From assembly GCA_002946415.1 (NCBI GenBank), contig NJPS01000061.1, positions 248,001-312,000 on the forward strand: a stretch of 64,000 bases of DNA, written 5' to 3'. Below, in pieces: positions 1 through 12,600 of the stretch. Made by a program: the position numbers and the translations under genes. Within the stretch, counting starts at the first letter, position 1. Each line of letters begins with the position of its first letter. Below the pieces are notes generated by a model, which worked only from the letters and a program-made list of their open reading frames with translations, did no database searches and was not told where the DNA came from. This stretch comes from Rutstroemia sp. NJR-2017a BVV2 (lineage: Eukaryota; Ascomycota; Leotiomycetes; Helotiales; Rutstroemiaceae).

Positions 1-1302
1 TTTGACCCCGACCGCGATATGATGGTGAACCTCCACATGTACATGTCCAGCTGGGTTATTCGTTCGCGGCATCATAGATCATACGCGGGGAGATAATCAT
101 CTGGGTCTTCAGAACTGAAGTGGCTGTCTCCACTCAAAAATTATTGGACCAAGTCGATATCGAGCTGGAGTTTTCCTTGATTGGTGAGAAGAAGCTCCCG
201 TGATGAATAAAGAGAACTCCAGTGCAAGTTGAAATTTCTATCACTGGGTGACGAGATGAAGTAAGTCAGGCGAGCGAGAGTTAGCCAAGGTGAAGAAAGA
301 GTCCTGCCTCGACCACGGTAACAGCTCGAAATTGATTACTAATGAACCGCTCACTGAAAAGGTAAATCAAAGCCGACTTTAATCCTCACAACTCGCACTT
401 TCCAGATATAATTCGAATGTCTCGATAATACTCATTTGATTTGAGTCTTTGAGTAATATGTTCATTGATGCCTCCTAACGGGACCATCTGACCAAGATGC
501 AGATCTGCATCGACGCCAGATTATGTGATAACTCCACGCCGAAGCTCGAAATATTCTTCGTCCATCACTGGGCTTCGAAGGCGTACCACCATACACTTGA
601 TGGTACCAGGTACATAAGCTCAAGGCTCCATTGACGCGAAAACCATCAAGACAATCAAATGAAATCTGCCGCCGTCATATTGTGAGAAGACAACCGATTT
701 CTACGCTGGATGCCTACAATAAAAGTGGGTACCCGTCTTCAGGTTCCACCGCACCTTTACGTGGAACTTTGGCCACGACATTGATGTTGTCGTCGGGGCT
801 CCTGCATTTCCAAGACCGCCAACCCACTAAACGGTTTGGCAGAAGCTTAATGCAACTACTGTACTTTGTGCGCAGCGTACTTCCGTACTGTTTTTCCGTA
901 TGCTATTCGCATAACTCCAGTAAGACAGGCTTTCTTATCACCAATTGATTGGAACCATCAGCCTTAGTGGGCTATGAGACTATGCATATTGATTATCAAT
1001 TGCATTTGTCGCACTGTCGACAGTATGGTAGCCTGATAGCAGTTAGTGGAGTGGACTAGAATTTACGGCCGTAGTGATGAGTGGGTGGGCTCTGCCACAA
1101 TTTGGGTGCCTTTTCTGGCAGACCCCTAAATGCTCAAGCCCCTCTGCCTAAGCCAAAAGTGGGTGTGCAGGAAGTTGATATCATCAGCTCCAAAATCCTT
1201 TGCGACGAAATTTGCATATTTATATCGAGAGGAAAGTAAGTTTCTACTCATCATTTTATATTCTGTCGCCTGGATTTTTGTCATACCACAACAACTTACA
1301 CA
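1..1302. other. Intergenic, no gene recognised
   Basis: Short open frames in all phases, none with a protein-like composition or a recognisable motif. The last ~100 bases, with CAACAACTTACACA just before the ATG at 1303, are the likely 5' leader of the next gene. Confidence 0.6.
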
Positions 1303-2943
1303 ATGGGTATCATCGTCAGACTTATCGGATCAGGAATTGGCTTGGCGTCAGAGGCAATCCACCACCACCGCAATAAGTCAGCAACCGCCCTTGCGAAGCC
1401 CTCGGAGCAGGTCGGCGAGAGTAGCAGAGCTGGTGCCCAAAATAATTACGACGAACCTCCACCTGAGTACGTGGAGGTATCGACAGAGGATGCCAGCAGA
1501 TTAATCGCCCAAGGCCAGGCCATTCCCGCAGACACGAAGGAGAAACACGATTTCCAGACTGAGGAGCATGATGAAGAAGACTCGGACTCCGATACTGATT
1601 CGGAGCAAGGGGATGAGGAACAATGGGCACTAGATGAAGCTGCCGAGAGATCTGGGCCATCAACTCCTTCCGGAGAACCTACCCAAGACGCAGGCAAGCT
1701 TATCGATGCTTTTATAAGAAACCACCCTCGTCCGGCATCCAGTGGTCCGCAACCGAAACTTCCATGTCCTGTTATTCTGCCCCAGCGTAGACCAAAGGAC
1801 AAGAAGCGCGGATTTATTAGGGCGTATGCGCCTCTTCTCCAAGATTGTGGTATCGACCAAGCTACCTTTTTGGAGTTCTTGGAAACATTTTACCAATCGA
1901 GTAAATCGTCACCTTGGCTCAACGTGATCAATGCTGCAGCTGGTATCGTTGGCTTTGTGCCAGGTCCCATCACAATGGGTGTCTCAATTGCGACTCAATT
2001 TGCGGTTGGTGTAGCTATGGAGCTTCAATCTCGATCAAGGTCCGTAGCTGTGTATATCTCCAATGGCGATGATGCTAATTCAGTCATGTTTTTAGATCGA
2101 ATACATTCCTAGACAAAATCAACAACGAATTTTTCGTGCCCCGTGGGCTTTACTGCCTAGTCTTAACGTATAAACCCGAGTCGTCTGCTACACATGCTTC
2201 TGTTGATATCAACAAAGCCATCTACTCGTCAATGGATGAGTCAACGACCGGGTTCAAGAAAACGATGCGAAACATTCGACTTTCTAGTGGAACAACATAC
2301 GGAGAATTGCAGATGCCCGAATCGGCACCGCTCATTTTCCCTGCGCTAGAACAAAAGATTGCCATGGAGGGTGACGAGAATGTCAAGAAAGAGAATGCCA
2401 TGAAGAGAACTGGAAACTTCATCAATGACTACATGGATCGAAGAGCTCAAGCAGCTTATGTTCGTACTCCCATCACTCGCAATGGCGATTTTGTTCGAGG
2501 TCAGACTAACAAAGTGTAGGCAATGCAAAATCCAAACAGCTCCCTGACAACTCCTAGACCGGAATTCATGTCTCGCTATTCAGACCCCAACCACCCCGCC
2601 AGCAGCGGTTCTCTCATCTCCCTCATAACCGGCGGACATGTTACAAAGGGTACTCGGAGCGAGAAGATGGCTCGCAGGGAGGCGAGAAGAGGGGAGAAGA
2701 GACTTCGAAAGGCTCGTCGAAGGGGAGAGGTGATTACTCCCGAGACAGCAACAACGAGAAGAAGGACAGGACTTGTGAGGAGAATCCTCCAGAAAGTGAG
2801 TTGCTCCCACCATACAGGACGCCCGAGAATATCAATTGACGTAAGAACAGAACGTGCTATATCTCATGATTGTAAGCTTCGACCGCGAGAGCCCAGAATT
2901 CCAAGCAGGAATGACATCTGTTACGGAGGAGCCGCGTCAGTAG
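1303..2943 (+). CDS. Conserved fungal protein of unknown function, 493 aa
   Basis: Four exons: 1303-2051, 2096-2459, 2520-2795 and 2851-2943. Phases close to 494 codons, and the donors are GTATAT, GTTCGT and GTGAGT. No enzyme motif is visible. The N-terminus (IVRLIGSGIGLASEA) is glycine-rich and amphipathic. Residues ~87-107 are a strongly acidic Asp/Glu/Ser stretch. Residues ~206-239 form a hydrophobic Gly/Ala segment (AAAGIVGFVPGPITMG) that may insert into or lie on a membrane. A conserved motif SRYSDPNHPASSGSLIS follows in exon 3, then a very basic Arg/Lys tail and a short hydrophobic end (NVLYLMIVSF). From memory, this architecture occurs as an uncharacterised family across Pezizomycotina; the function is unknown. 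The exon-2/3 junction is the least certain, because reading on past the GTTCGT donor gives only a short run to a stop. Confidence 0.8.
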
Positions 2944-4914
2944 AAACTCTAAGATACCCATATGATGATTCGTTTTCGTCTCTCCCATGTATTGTTAGCC
3001 TGGCGTTGGTGTTTGGTGGTCCGTGCTATCATAATGGGCAATGTCTCAATTTGTTGTTATTTTCAAGTTTGCAAAGGGAAGCGAAAACATCGGGTCATCT
3101 CTGTATTGTTCGGATCACAGTCCAGAAAAAGACAGAAATCCGCTTGTCACAAACAGCCAAGAAAAGAATAAGCATCAGCAATCATATTTGCATTACGGGC
3201 TATGATTACATTCTTGTTGTTCCGTTGCGCGGTTGGTGTCTATCTACGCGATTCGTGCTATCTAGAAGTACTGTACTGCACGTATCTATTTGCGAGGGCC
3301 GTCGCCAGCCGCTCTTATTTTGGAGATCTAGAACTTGGATGCGGGAAGGGAGGACTGGCGGCGGTCAGGTACGGCATAAGATCTCGTGGCTTGGGGCCGA
3401 TCTGGGATGTGCTTTGGGCTTAGTGGTGCATGGTCGAGATCTGCTGGGCGATGTGATGCACTGTGAAGGACTGCATCTCCGTGCCTGTTGTGCTGGTGTG
3501 CAGTGCAATGCAATCCAGCTGCGATGTGCCAGAATCTATGTCGTGTGGGGTAACCTTAGCTGTGTTTGCGTGGTGCTACGAAGTACTCTAGCGCTGCGAG
3601 ATTCGGGCTTTAAACTTATTGGGATTTGCCCCGCCATCTTACGATAGATACAGATAGACCTTACTCCATAGATGGAACAACCTCCGGCTGCGTTTCTATC
3701 TATATCAATTCTTCGCTGGAAACGAAATCTAATTTGAATAGCTACGAAGTTCGCACGACAACAACAACAACCGTAACACAAGAACGGCGAACGGCGAACG
3801 TATTGATTTCAATCAATTAACTTAACTTTTACTCTTATCCTTGTTCGTTCTTGGCCAGATAGGCACAGCACAGTATCAAAAGCCGTCCCTCTATCAGCAC
3901 AAGCTTCTCTGCCGAGCGTTCACTAATCTTTTACACCGGCCCGATAATACAGCTAGCGAAACCAGAGGTCCAGCCCTTCTCAGCCAGTCCGAAAAGAATT
4001 TTTACATTCTTCCAGAAGCTTTTCTTTACGCTTCTACTTCGTACTATACCCTCGCTTTCCGTTCTCTTATCGCTACAGTACAGTGCGCCCCATACACATC
4101 CTTGGAGAGCTTATTCCTCCTATTTGTCACTTGCGGATTGACTCTAAGCTCCCTGCTTATCTCGGGGGGCGGAGAAAAGGTTATCTATCGACTACTGGTA
4201 TCAGTACAGTACCGCCCCAACGGGATAGCTTAGCTTGGCTGAGGGATAAACCGAGTAAGCTTGAGCAAGGGCGAAGAAAACTTGCAAGTGGGTGCAGTTA
4301 AACTGCTTTGCGCATGGTGGCCTTCGGGCCTGCCGTGATGGACATGGCTGCGCGCACTGTACCCTTACTGATGGTTTACGGCCTTGCAGTCTACAGGGTA
4401 AGGCCGTACGGAGCAGCGAGGTGATGCGGGGATGCGTACGGTGTGATGGTCGCATGGGGCGTATCGTGTCCTATCGTATCACTTCCCCTACCTCAGTACG
4501 TACAGCGCGAACCGATAGGCTTTATTTTGCGACGTGATGGTCTGGCGACTGCGGCCAAGACCAAATCGTCTAGGGGAGAGGCAAGGCTAGGTACGCATAG
4601 GGTAGGTGTGCTTGCTCTTGGATACGGAATGTCAGAGTATTTAATGATACCCAGATTCCGGATTTTGGGAACGTCTGCTTGTTGGTTATTTGTTTATCTT
4701 CCTCTCACTCTGTGCATGTCTGTCTATTCTTGTGTGAGGGAACACAGAATCGCACAGCATACAGTAACGGCACAGCGTCTTTTTTTGTGTTGAGTTGGAC
4801 AGAGTTGCGAGTAAATTTTAGACATCGCCGCAGTTGCGTGTTCGAGACGCACATATATTTTCTCCTCGTCCCAGTTTCTCTTCCAACTCAATCGACTTTC
4901 TCGCATCTGCAAAT
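2944..4914. other. Long leader/intergenic region before the permease
   Basis: Nearly 2 kb without a credible gene. It holds a (CAA)n run near 3758-3772, a duplicated GGCGAAC unit near 3786, and a short hairpin (ACGGCCTT at 4378-4385, AAGGCCGT at 4400-4407). Pyrimidine-rich tracts and ATG-headed short frames close to 4915 suggest a long 5' leader, which is common for nitrogen-regulated permeases. No promoter element can be assigned with confidence. Confidence 0.5.
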
Positions 4915-6712
4915 ATGAGCGATAAAGAGAAATACGACGGCGTGGCGTCGCCTGCCTCGGCAGTCGAAGGCGATATCGAGATGGGCGAGCAGTCTGGGGG
5001 AAAGCTAAAGAGACAGCTTAAAGGCAGACACATGCAGATGATTGCCATTGGAGGTTCGATTGGTGCGGGGTTGTTCGTCGGTTCCGGATCTGCGCTTAAC
5101 AGCGGTGGTCCGGCTTCGTTGGTTATTGATTTCATAATCATTGGGATTATGTTGTTGCTTACGGTCAATGCTTTGGGTGAACTTGCTGGTATGTTTATTC
5201 ATCATGCCTGTGTGCTTGATGATGTGTGTGCTGATTGGTTCTAGCTATCTATCCGGTTGAGGGTTCGTTCTTCAATTACTCGGTACGATTTATTGATCCG
5301 GGATGGGGTTTTGCTAGTAAGTACCTTTCTGACGGACTCCCAATTTGGGTTTCTTGCCAGCTTCTTCTCTTGGACTGGGACGGGTCACTAACATTTTGGC
5401 ACTAGTGGGATGGAACTATGTTATGAATTGGCTTGTTATTCTACCATTCGAGCTGACCGCAGCCGGTGTGACAATCGCATTTTGGACCGACCCAGATAAC
5501 AGCGGAAATCCTTCCATCAACGTCGGTGTCTGGATCACAATCTTCCTCGTCCTTGTCACCGTCATCAATATATTTGGAGTCAGGGGATATGGAGAAGTTG
5601 AGTTCGTCCTTGGCCTTATCAAGGTCCTGGCCGTTATTGGATTCATTCTCCTCGGTATAATCATCGATTGTGGTGGTGTCCCAACCGACAACCGCGGGTA
5701 CATCGGCGCTCACTACTGGAGCGAACCAGGCGCATTCCGCCACGGATTCAAGGGCTTCTGTTCCGTCTTCGTCACCGCATCCTTCGCATTCGGCGGAACC
5801 GAACTCGTCGGCCTAGCCTCCGCCGAAGCCGCCAACCCACGCAAAAGCATCCCCAAAGCCACGAAACAGGTATTCTGGCGAATCACCCTCTTCTACGTCC
5901 TCTCCCTCTTCATCCTCGGTCTCATCGTCCCCTCCGACAGCCCCACCCTCTCCAAAGCCTCCGGCGGCCACACCTCCTACTCCCCCTTCGTGCTGGCCTT
6001 CCGTCTCGCCGGCATCAAAGTCCTCCCCTCCATCTTCAACGCCGTCATCACCATCTCCGTCATCTCCGTCGCCAACTCTTGCACCTTTGCCTCCACCCGC
6101 ACGATTCAGGCTCTGTGCGCCAAGGGCATGGGTCCATCGTGGGGTGCGTACGTCGATAAACATGGCCGTCCACTGATCGCTCTCATCGTGGCTCTCGCCT
6201 TCGGTCTCCTCGCTTACATCAACGAAGCCCCCAAGGGAGGCGAGGTCTTCACTTGGCTGCTTTCGCTCTCCGGTCTCTCGAACTTCTTCACTTGGGGCTC
6301 GGTCTGCTACGCGCATATCCAGTTCCGCAAGGCTTGGAAGATGAAAGGCCGTACGACGGATGATTTGCCTTTTGCGGCTATGTTTGGATCCATCGGCTCG
6401 TGGATTGGTCTTTTCTTGAACTTCCTCTGTCTCGTGGCTCAGTTCTACGTGGCGCTGTTCCCCATTGGAGGAAAGCCGGATGCGAAGGCTTTCTTTGAAT
6501 CGTATCTTGCGGCTCCAGTCGTGATCTTATTCTTTATTGGTTATAAGATTTACTACAAGGAGTGGTCGTGGGGGGTCGATCTCAAGGCGATTAATGTTGA
6601 CGAGGGAAGGAGAGAATTGGATTTGGTGGCGTTTAGGGAGGAGATGGATGAGGAGAGGAGGATTAAGGCTGCTTGGCCTTGGTGGAAGAGGACTTGGGAT
6701 TTCTGGATGTAG
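4915..6712 (+). CDS. Amino-acid permease (GAP1/YAT-type), 550 aa
   Basis: Three exons: 4915-5188, 5245-5316 and 5406-6712, closing to 551 codons. The ATG is chosen because it follows a pyrimidine-rich leader and gives the usual hydrophilic N-tail of ~45 residues. The first membrane segment carries the family signature IAIGGSIGAGLFVGSG. Later landmarks are GFAMGWNYVMNW at the exon-2/3 junction, FAFGGTELVGLASAEAANPRKSIPKA (in two parts around TM6) and the long C-terminal TM series ending in KRTWDFWM. About 12 TM helices, APC superfamily. It should import amino acids by proton symport at the plasma membrane. Substrate range cannot be read from sequence, though the type resembles broad-range fungal permeases. 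Intron 2 (89 nt) has a clean CTAAC branch site. Codon use is C-rich in the middle third, like other well-expressed genes here. Confidence 0.93.
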
Positions 6713-6994
6713 AGGTCGGATTTACTTGGAATGGATTAGATGGATGATTAGATGTTGGCTTGCTTGTATATGGAGCCGAGTTTCTTAAAAAAAGTTTATG
6801 AAGAATATACCCTGATTCGCGATGAATAATGTCCCTCCCGAATCCACAAAATTACTTCAGTGCTGAATGTCCGAATCCAAGCGAAAAATGATCATCTACC
6901 TACAAGGCTACAACCCCCCCTCTCCAACCCACCACTTCCATCCATATCCCACCCCCTCATCTCCATTTATCCCACCCCACCCCTCCTCCCCCAC

Positions 6995-8523
6995 TTACCC
7001 CTCCGGCCCCCTCGCCAACCCCAAAAACCGTCTCGCATTCTCCCCCCCAATCTTCCTCCTCATCCACCCACTCACCTCCAACCGATCCCACCACCCCGCC
7101 ATCTCCACCGTATCCTCAAACGGATAATCCACACTCCACAGCACGCGATCCTCCCCACTCCACCGCACCGCCTCCATCACCGCCCCCACGTCCCGCACCC
7201 CGGCTGTCGTCACCCAGAAATTCCTCTCCCAGTACTCTCCGAGCTCTTTCTCCGCCGGCCAGAGCGCTCTATCAAAATGCCTCAAGCGATGCTGCAGCCG
7301 CGGCAAATAAAACGGCAACCCCTCACCACAATGCCCGAGGATGATTTGCAGTGTCGGATACCGGTCGAAGAGCCCTGAGACCATGAGCCGGAGAGCGTGG
7401 GCTGCGGTTTCGGTCGCGAATCCGAAGGGCGAGGCGGAGAGGAAGGGGTAGTCGCGGAAGACGAGTTGTTGCGAAGGGGGAGCCATCCGGGGGTGCAGAT
7501 AGATGGGGACGTTGAGCTTGACGACGGCGTCGAGGTAGGGGGTTAGCGAGGGGTCGTCGAGGTAGATGGTAGTGTTTACGCTGCCGTTGTTGGTGTAGCC
7601 GCCGAGGAAGGAGCCGATGCCACCGAGTTGGGTGACGCAGCGTTCGAGCTCGAGGGCGGCGAGGTGCGGTTCTTGGAGGGCGTTGCTGCCTGGATGGGGG
7701 GGAGGGGTTAGCTGAGGGTTATTTAATGGTCTTGTAGGAGCCCCCTTTTTTGCTCGTCTAGGTTTTATCACTAGAGGCTGTGATAGTTGACTAACTACTA
7801 CAAATATCCTTAATTGTCGTGTTCTTGCATTTGGGCAAACTATTGCTCCAAATTTACTGGAACTTTGACACAGTCTCTATAATCTCTTTATGCAGTCCTT
7901 AGAAGTATATCTCAGAGACCAGCCTTGTACAGAGATATTGAAGGTCAAGGGTAGTCATGGAATTATTGCATCCACTGGTGACTTGAGGAGGAAAAGAAAA
8001 AAAAAAGACACAGAAACTCCACCAAACACAAAAACAACCTACACCAAAACTCAAACCTCCCCGAATAATTCCCCCACTTATAAATCCTCGCCGTCTCATC
8101 ATTCACAAAGCGCGCCGCCCACGTAGCATAGGTTTTATTAAAGATCCCCTGAATGCCCGGGCTCCCAAACACCAGCACGCTAATGCTGATGTTCGCGGCA
8201 TCCATCATGCGGACCCGCTCATCGATGTCGGAGAGCCGCGGGATCACGTCCGCTTTGTACAAAGCGTCTTGCCATTGGATTTCGTTGGTGAGCGGCTCGT
8301 AGGGCGTGGTGAATACGCTCGAGATCAGCGAGTTGCCGACGTGCTCTTCGAGCGCGACTTTGCCGGGGATGTACAGGGAGGAGGAGGGGAAGGTGAAGGT
8401 GGGGCGGCCGGAGGAGAGAGGAATGAGGAGGGGAGTGAAGGTGGAGAGGGAGGTCGGGGTGAGGAGGAGGAGGAGGAGAGGGAGAATGAGCTGGAGGGGG
8501 AGGGAAGTGAAGGGTTGTTTCAT
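6995..8523 (-). CDS. Secreted amidohydrolase-2 (dihydroxybenzoate/resorcylate decarboxylase-like), 391 aa
   Basis: Two exons on the minus strand, 8523-8043 and 7689-6995, closing to 392 codons. The joint reads GRFEFWC|SNALQEP. The protein belongs to the ACMSD / 2,3-dihydroxybenzoate decarboxylase branch of the amidohydrolase superfamily: VALEEHV near the start (metal-binding Glu/His strand), YLHPRM (metal His), ILGHCGEGLPFYLPRLQHR and the metal Asp in WSVDYPFED. Unusually for these normally intracellular Zn/Mn enzymes, residues 1-30 are a signal peptide-like Leu-rich stretch (LPLQLILPLLLLLLTP). Predicted role: non-oxidative decarboxylation or hydrolysis of an aromatic acid, possibly plant-derived; substrate unknown. 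The intron is 353 nt, several-fold longer than its neighbours, with donor GTAGGT and a GCTAAC branch 20 nt before the acceptor. Confidence 0.82.
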
Positions 8524-9670
8524 GGTTGGATTGATGGGATGGACTATGAAGAGTTCGAAATTCAGAAATACTGGAAGTACTCACATATTTAAGTTCCTAC
8601 CCAGCGTGGTTGTACTTCCATTCAAGGTACTCTACCCCGCGTTGAACAGGGTAGCTATTTGGTTTTTCCATGTGTGTAAGATTCTTACATTATTGTATGT
8701 CGCCCATCAATTGAGATGTAAGTACGTGAAAGACCCTGACCCCAATGTCGACTTTTATCAAGCACATCGGCATTGAGTACGGATTGAGAAATTATATCGG
8801 CAGTGTAACTCGACATTTCGTGTGTATTGGCTGGATTTCAGCCGGAGGCGTATTTGCTTACTCTTGGCGGAAGATACCTTTCTGACCGGTCGGTTTTGCA
8901 GGAGCGGAACCTTTCCCACATCATCAGACTAGAAGATGTACTGTACCCTAAGGTAGGTGAAGCTTTAGATTCTGCTACTGTCCTTTCCCATATTCCAACA
9001 GCATTTATACCTCACCAGGCTCTTTGGCTATCTCTTTGTTGGCTCACCAGACAGCTGTGTAGGCTTCGTGTTTACAGTAGGCGATGCGACCTACAGCAGT
9101 TCTAGGGACCTAAAGCTTTGACCATCCCACCCACCACCACTTTGGCTCTATTTGCTTCATTGCGCGAATGTCAAATATATGCGCCTTGGGGAAGCAGATT
9201 ACCTTCAGGGCGCGTATTGCACTTGAGGGAATATGTATCCAAAAAAATGCTGAGTATGGTAATCCTTTCGATTCTTTGGGTTCAAGTTGTTCCTGCAATA
9301 ATGTCTGCAGCTGGCCTATATAATGGTCTCTCCCAACCCATAGTTAAGGGGAAATCAGACTTACATTAACAACTGCATTGAACCACTTATTTAAGTGAAT
9401 GTGATGCTAGGGTTGCGAAGTCAACTCGCAATAATATTTGATCCTAGCATCTAACCACGTGACATTATCGTATACCCATTCACTTCTGTGTCATCGTCTG
9501 CTAGTGAGTCACTCCACCGTCTTCTATATCTTCGACGTCTACCCACTTCCACCATTTACACCACCACCTGTACTACCTTTACCATACAGTCCATCAGTTT
9601 TTTGCCTTGGGCAAGAGGCACCAAGTGTACTGTTATCATCCGCAGCTTGTACTTTTCTGTGCCATTGAGA
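8524..9670. other. Divergent promoter region, amidohydrolase / ValRS
   Basis: No gene recognised up to ~9454. From 9455 to 9670 the frame of the ValRS gene is already open and free of stops, but has no ATG (see findings). The TAA at 9452-9454 ends the open stretch upstream. Confidence 0.6.
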
Positions 9671-12600
9671 ATGGCTTCCACGCCGGCCTCTGCGAAGGCC
9701 ATGAGCGAAAAGCAACGGCTGAAGCTTGAGAAGTTCGCTAGCAAGATGGAGAAACAGGAACAGCAGAAACAGCAGCAGCCTGGTAGTACCTCCAAAGAGA
9801 AGAAACTCAAGAAGCAAGATACTCATACTGTCAAGTCGAAAGATTGGGTCGAGGAGACGCCAGCCGGACAGAGAAAGATCTTGAAACCATTGGATGATGA
9901 GTTCAACAAGGCATACTTACCTAAGATCGTCGAATCTGCCTGGTACAGCTTCTGGGAGGATCAAGGACTATTCAAGCCACGAACAAAAAAGGATGGTAGT
10001 CTCAAGACGAAAGGCAGCTACGTTATTGCCATTCCGCCGCCCAATGTAACTGGCAAACTACATATCGGACATGCCCTGGCACTCTCACTAGAAGACACTC
10101 TGATAAGATGGCATCGTATGCGACAATTCTCAACACTCTACATCCCTGGCTGCGACCACGCAGGTATTGCAACCCAAGCTGTTGTCGAAAAGCAGCTCGC
10201 CAGACACCCGAAAGATGGCAAGGCTAAAAGACAAGATTTCAGTCGAGCTGAATTTGTGCAGTTATGTCAGGACTGGAAGGAAGATTACCATCAGGAAATT
10301 AATAAGACCATACGCAGACTCGGTGTCTCTGTAGACTGGTCGCGGGAAGCCTTCACAATGAGTCCGCAGTTGTCCAAAGCGGTCACCGAAACTTTCGTGC
10401 AGTTACATTCAGAGGGCCTTATCTACCGAGCCAACAAGCTTGTGCATTGGTCGTGTCGCCTTTCCACAGCTTTATCCACGCTGGAAGTCGACCAGAAAGA
10501 GCTCGAAGGAACAACAAAGCTTGACGTGCCAGGATATGATAGAAAGATTGAGTTTGGAACACTGACGTTTTTCAAATACCCAATTGAGGGCTCTGATCAG
10601 ACGATAGAAGTTGCAACAACGAGACCAGAGACGATGCTTGGCGATACCGGCATTGCTGTGCATCCTCAGGACGATCGATACAAGGATTTTGTTGGCAAGA
10701 CTGCACGACATCCGATAATACCCGGTAGAAAATTGAGGATCGTGGCCGACGAGTATGTTGATAGAGACTTCGGTACTGGTGCTGTCAAGTTGACACCCGC
10801 TCATGATCATAACGATTTCAATCTAGGCAAGAAACATGACCTGCCATTCATCAACATCCTGAATGAAGATGGTACTCTTAATAGCAACGCTGGCCCCTTT
10901 GCCGGAGAGAAGAGATTCACTGCGAGATATGGTGTTATCGAGGAACTCAAAAAGCTCGGTCTCTATACGAGGCAAGAGTCGAACAAGATGGTTGTCCCGA
11001 TATGCAGCCGTTCAGGGGATGTCATTGAGCCGCTCCTGAAACCCCAATGGTGGATGAGAATGGAGCCATTGGCAAAACCTGCCATAGCTGTGGTGGAAAG
11101 TGGTGAAATCGTCATTCGACCAGAGCTGCAGAAGCGACAATACTTGCAATGGATGCGAAACCTTCAAGACTGGTGCTTGTCGAGACAACTTTGGTGGGGC
11201 CATCAAATACCAGCATACTACATCAGTATCGAGGGTGAAGATGGAGGCAATGATGCGGATGATAACTACTGGGTTTGTGGTAGAACAGAGCAGGAGGCTC
11301 AGGAAAAGGCAGAATATAAATTCCCTGGCAAGAAGCTAACACTGAAGCGCGACGAGGACGTTCTAGATACGTGGTTCAGCGCGGGACTTTGGCCGTTTAG
11401 TGCCCTAGGATGGCCGGACAAAACAGCGGATCTTCAAAACTACTTTCCGACCACGACTTTGGAGACTGGTTGGGATATTATACCGTTCTGGGTCAGTCGT
11501 ATGATCATGTTCTCTCTGAAACTGACTGGGATGGTACCCTTTACTGAGGTCTTCTGCCATGGCTTGATACGTGATAGCGATGGTCGAAAAATGTCGAAAT
11601 CACTCGGCAATGTTATCGACCCGGTTGACATAGTCGATGGCATCAGCCTTGAAGATTTACATCGCAAGCTACTACAGGGTAATCTAGCTCAAAGCGAGGT
11701 CAAAAATGCCGAAAAGTACCAAAAGAAAGCCTTTCCACAGGGCATCCCCGAGGTCGGGGCCGATGCCTTGCGATTCTCCCTCATCAATTACACTCAGTCT
11801 TCTGGCAGCGATATCAACTTCGATATAAAGACGATGCATGGCTACCGAAAGTTTTGCAACAAGATCTATCAGGCCACGAAGTTTGTCCTCGGAAAGCTTG
11901 GCGATGATTTTACTCCTCGTGAGAGCAGTGCTTTGACAGGAAAGGAGAGCCTGTCAGAAAGGTGGATCTTGACAAAGATGAATACCGCTGCGAAATATAT
12001 GAACCAGGCACTTGGAGAACGTGAGTTCGCAAGGTCGACCCAGGTCATTCACAGGTACCTGTACGATGAACTGTTTGATATTTTTATCGAGAACTCAAAG
12101 TCGATCATCTCAGATGGTACACCGGAAGAAGCTCGTTCAGCCATGGACACACTTTACACCACAATCGAATCTGGCTTGAGACTCTTGGCTCCATTCATGC
12201 CCTTCCTGACCGAAGAGCTTTGGCAGCGGCTACCACGCAGACCTGGCGACGAAACATCCTCCATCACGATCGCTGAGTATCCAGAGTATGACTCATCCTT
12301 CCATGACCCGATATCCGAGGTAGCCTATGAGCTTGTACTGGGCTGCTCGAAAGGAATTCGTTCCCTCTTGGCGGACTACGCCGTTAAGGATGAAGGCGTA
12401 GTTTATATTGCACCCCTTAATCAAACGTCGCATGCTACCGTGTCAGCGCAGCTCTCCGCCATCGAGGCACTTACTGGTAAGATACCAGTGAAGATCAGTA
12501 TTCTGGAGACCGGAGAAATCAATCCACCCGACTGCGCAGTATTCCCTATTTCTGCTGACGCGAACGTTTATCTCGAGGTCAGAAATCGCATACAAGATAC

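Noticed and set aside
631..948. 105-codon frame in the leftmost intergenic region
   Set aside because: Its start codon is not ATG and the product has no coherent composition or motif.
5813..6316. Long minus-strand frame across the permease
   Set aside because: Composition (runs of Gly, Glu, Asp) is that of the complement of a C-rich coding strand; no motif.
8219..8584. Pro/His-rich minus-strand frame overlapping the amidohydrolase start
   Set aside because: It is a frame-shifted reading of the signal peptide region and lacks protein-like sequence; the +1 frame holds the real protein.
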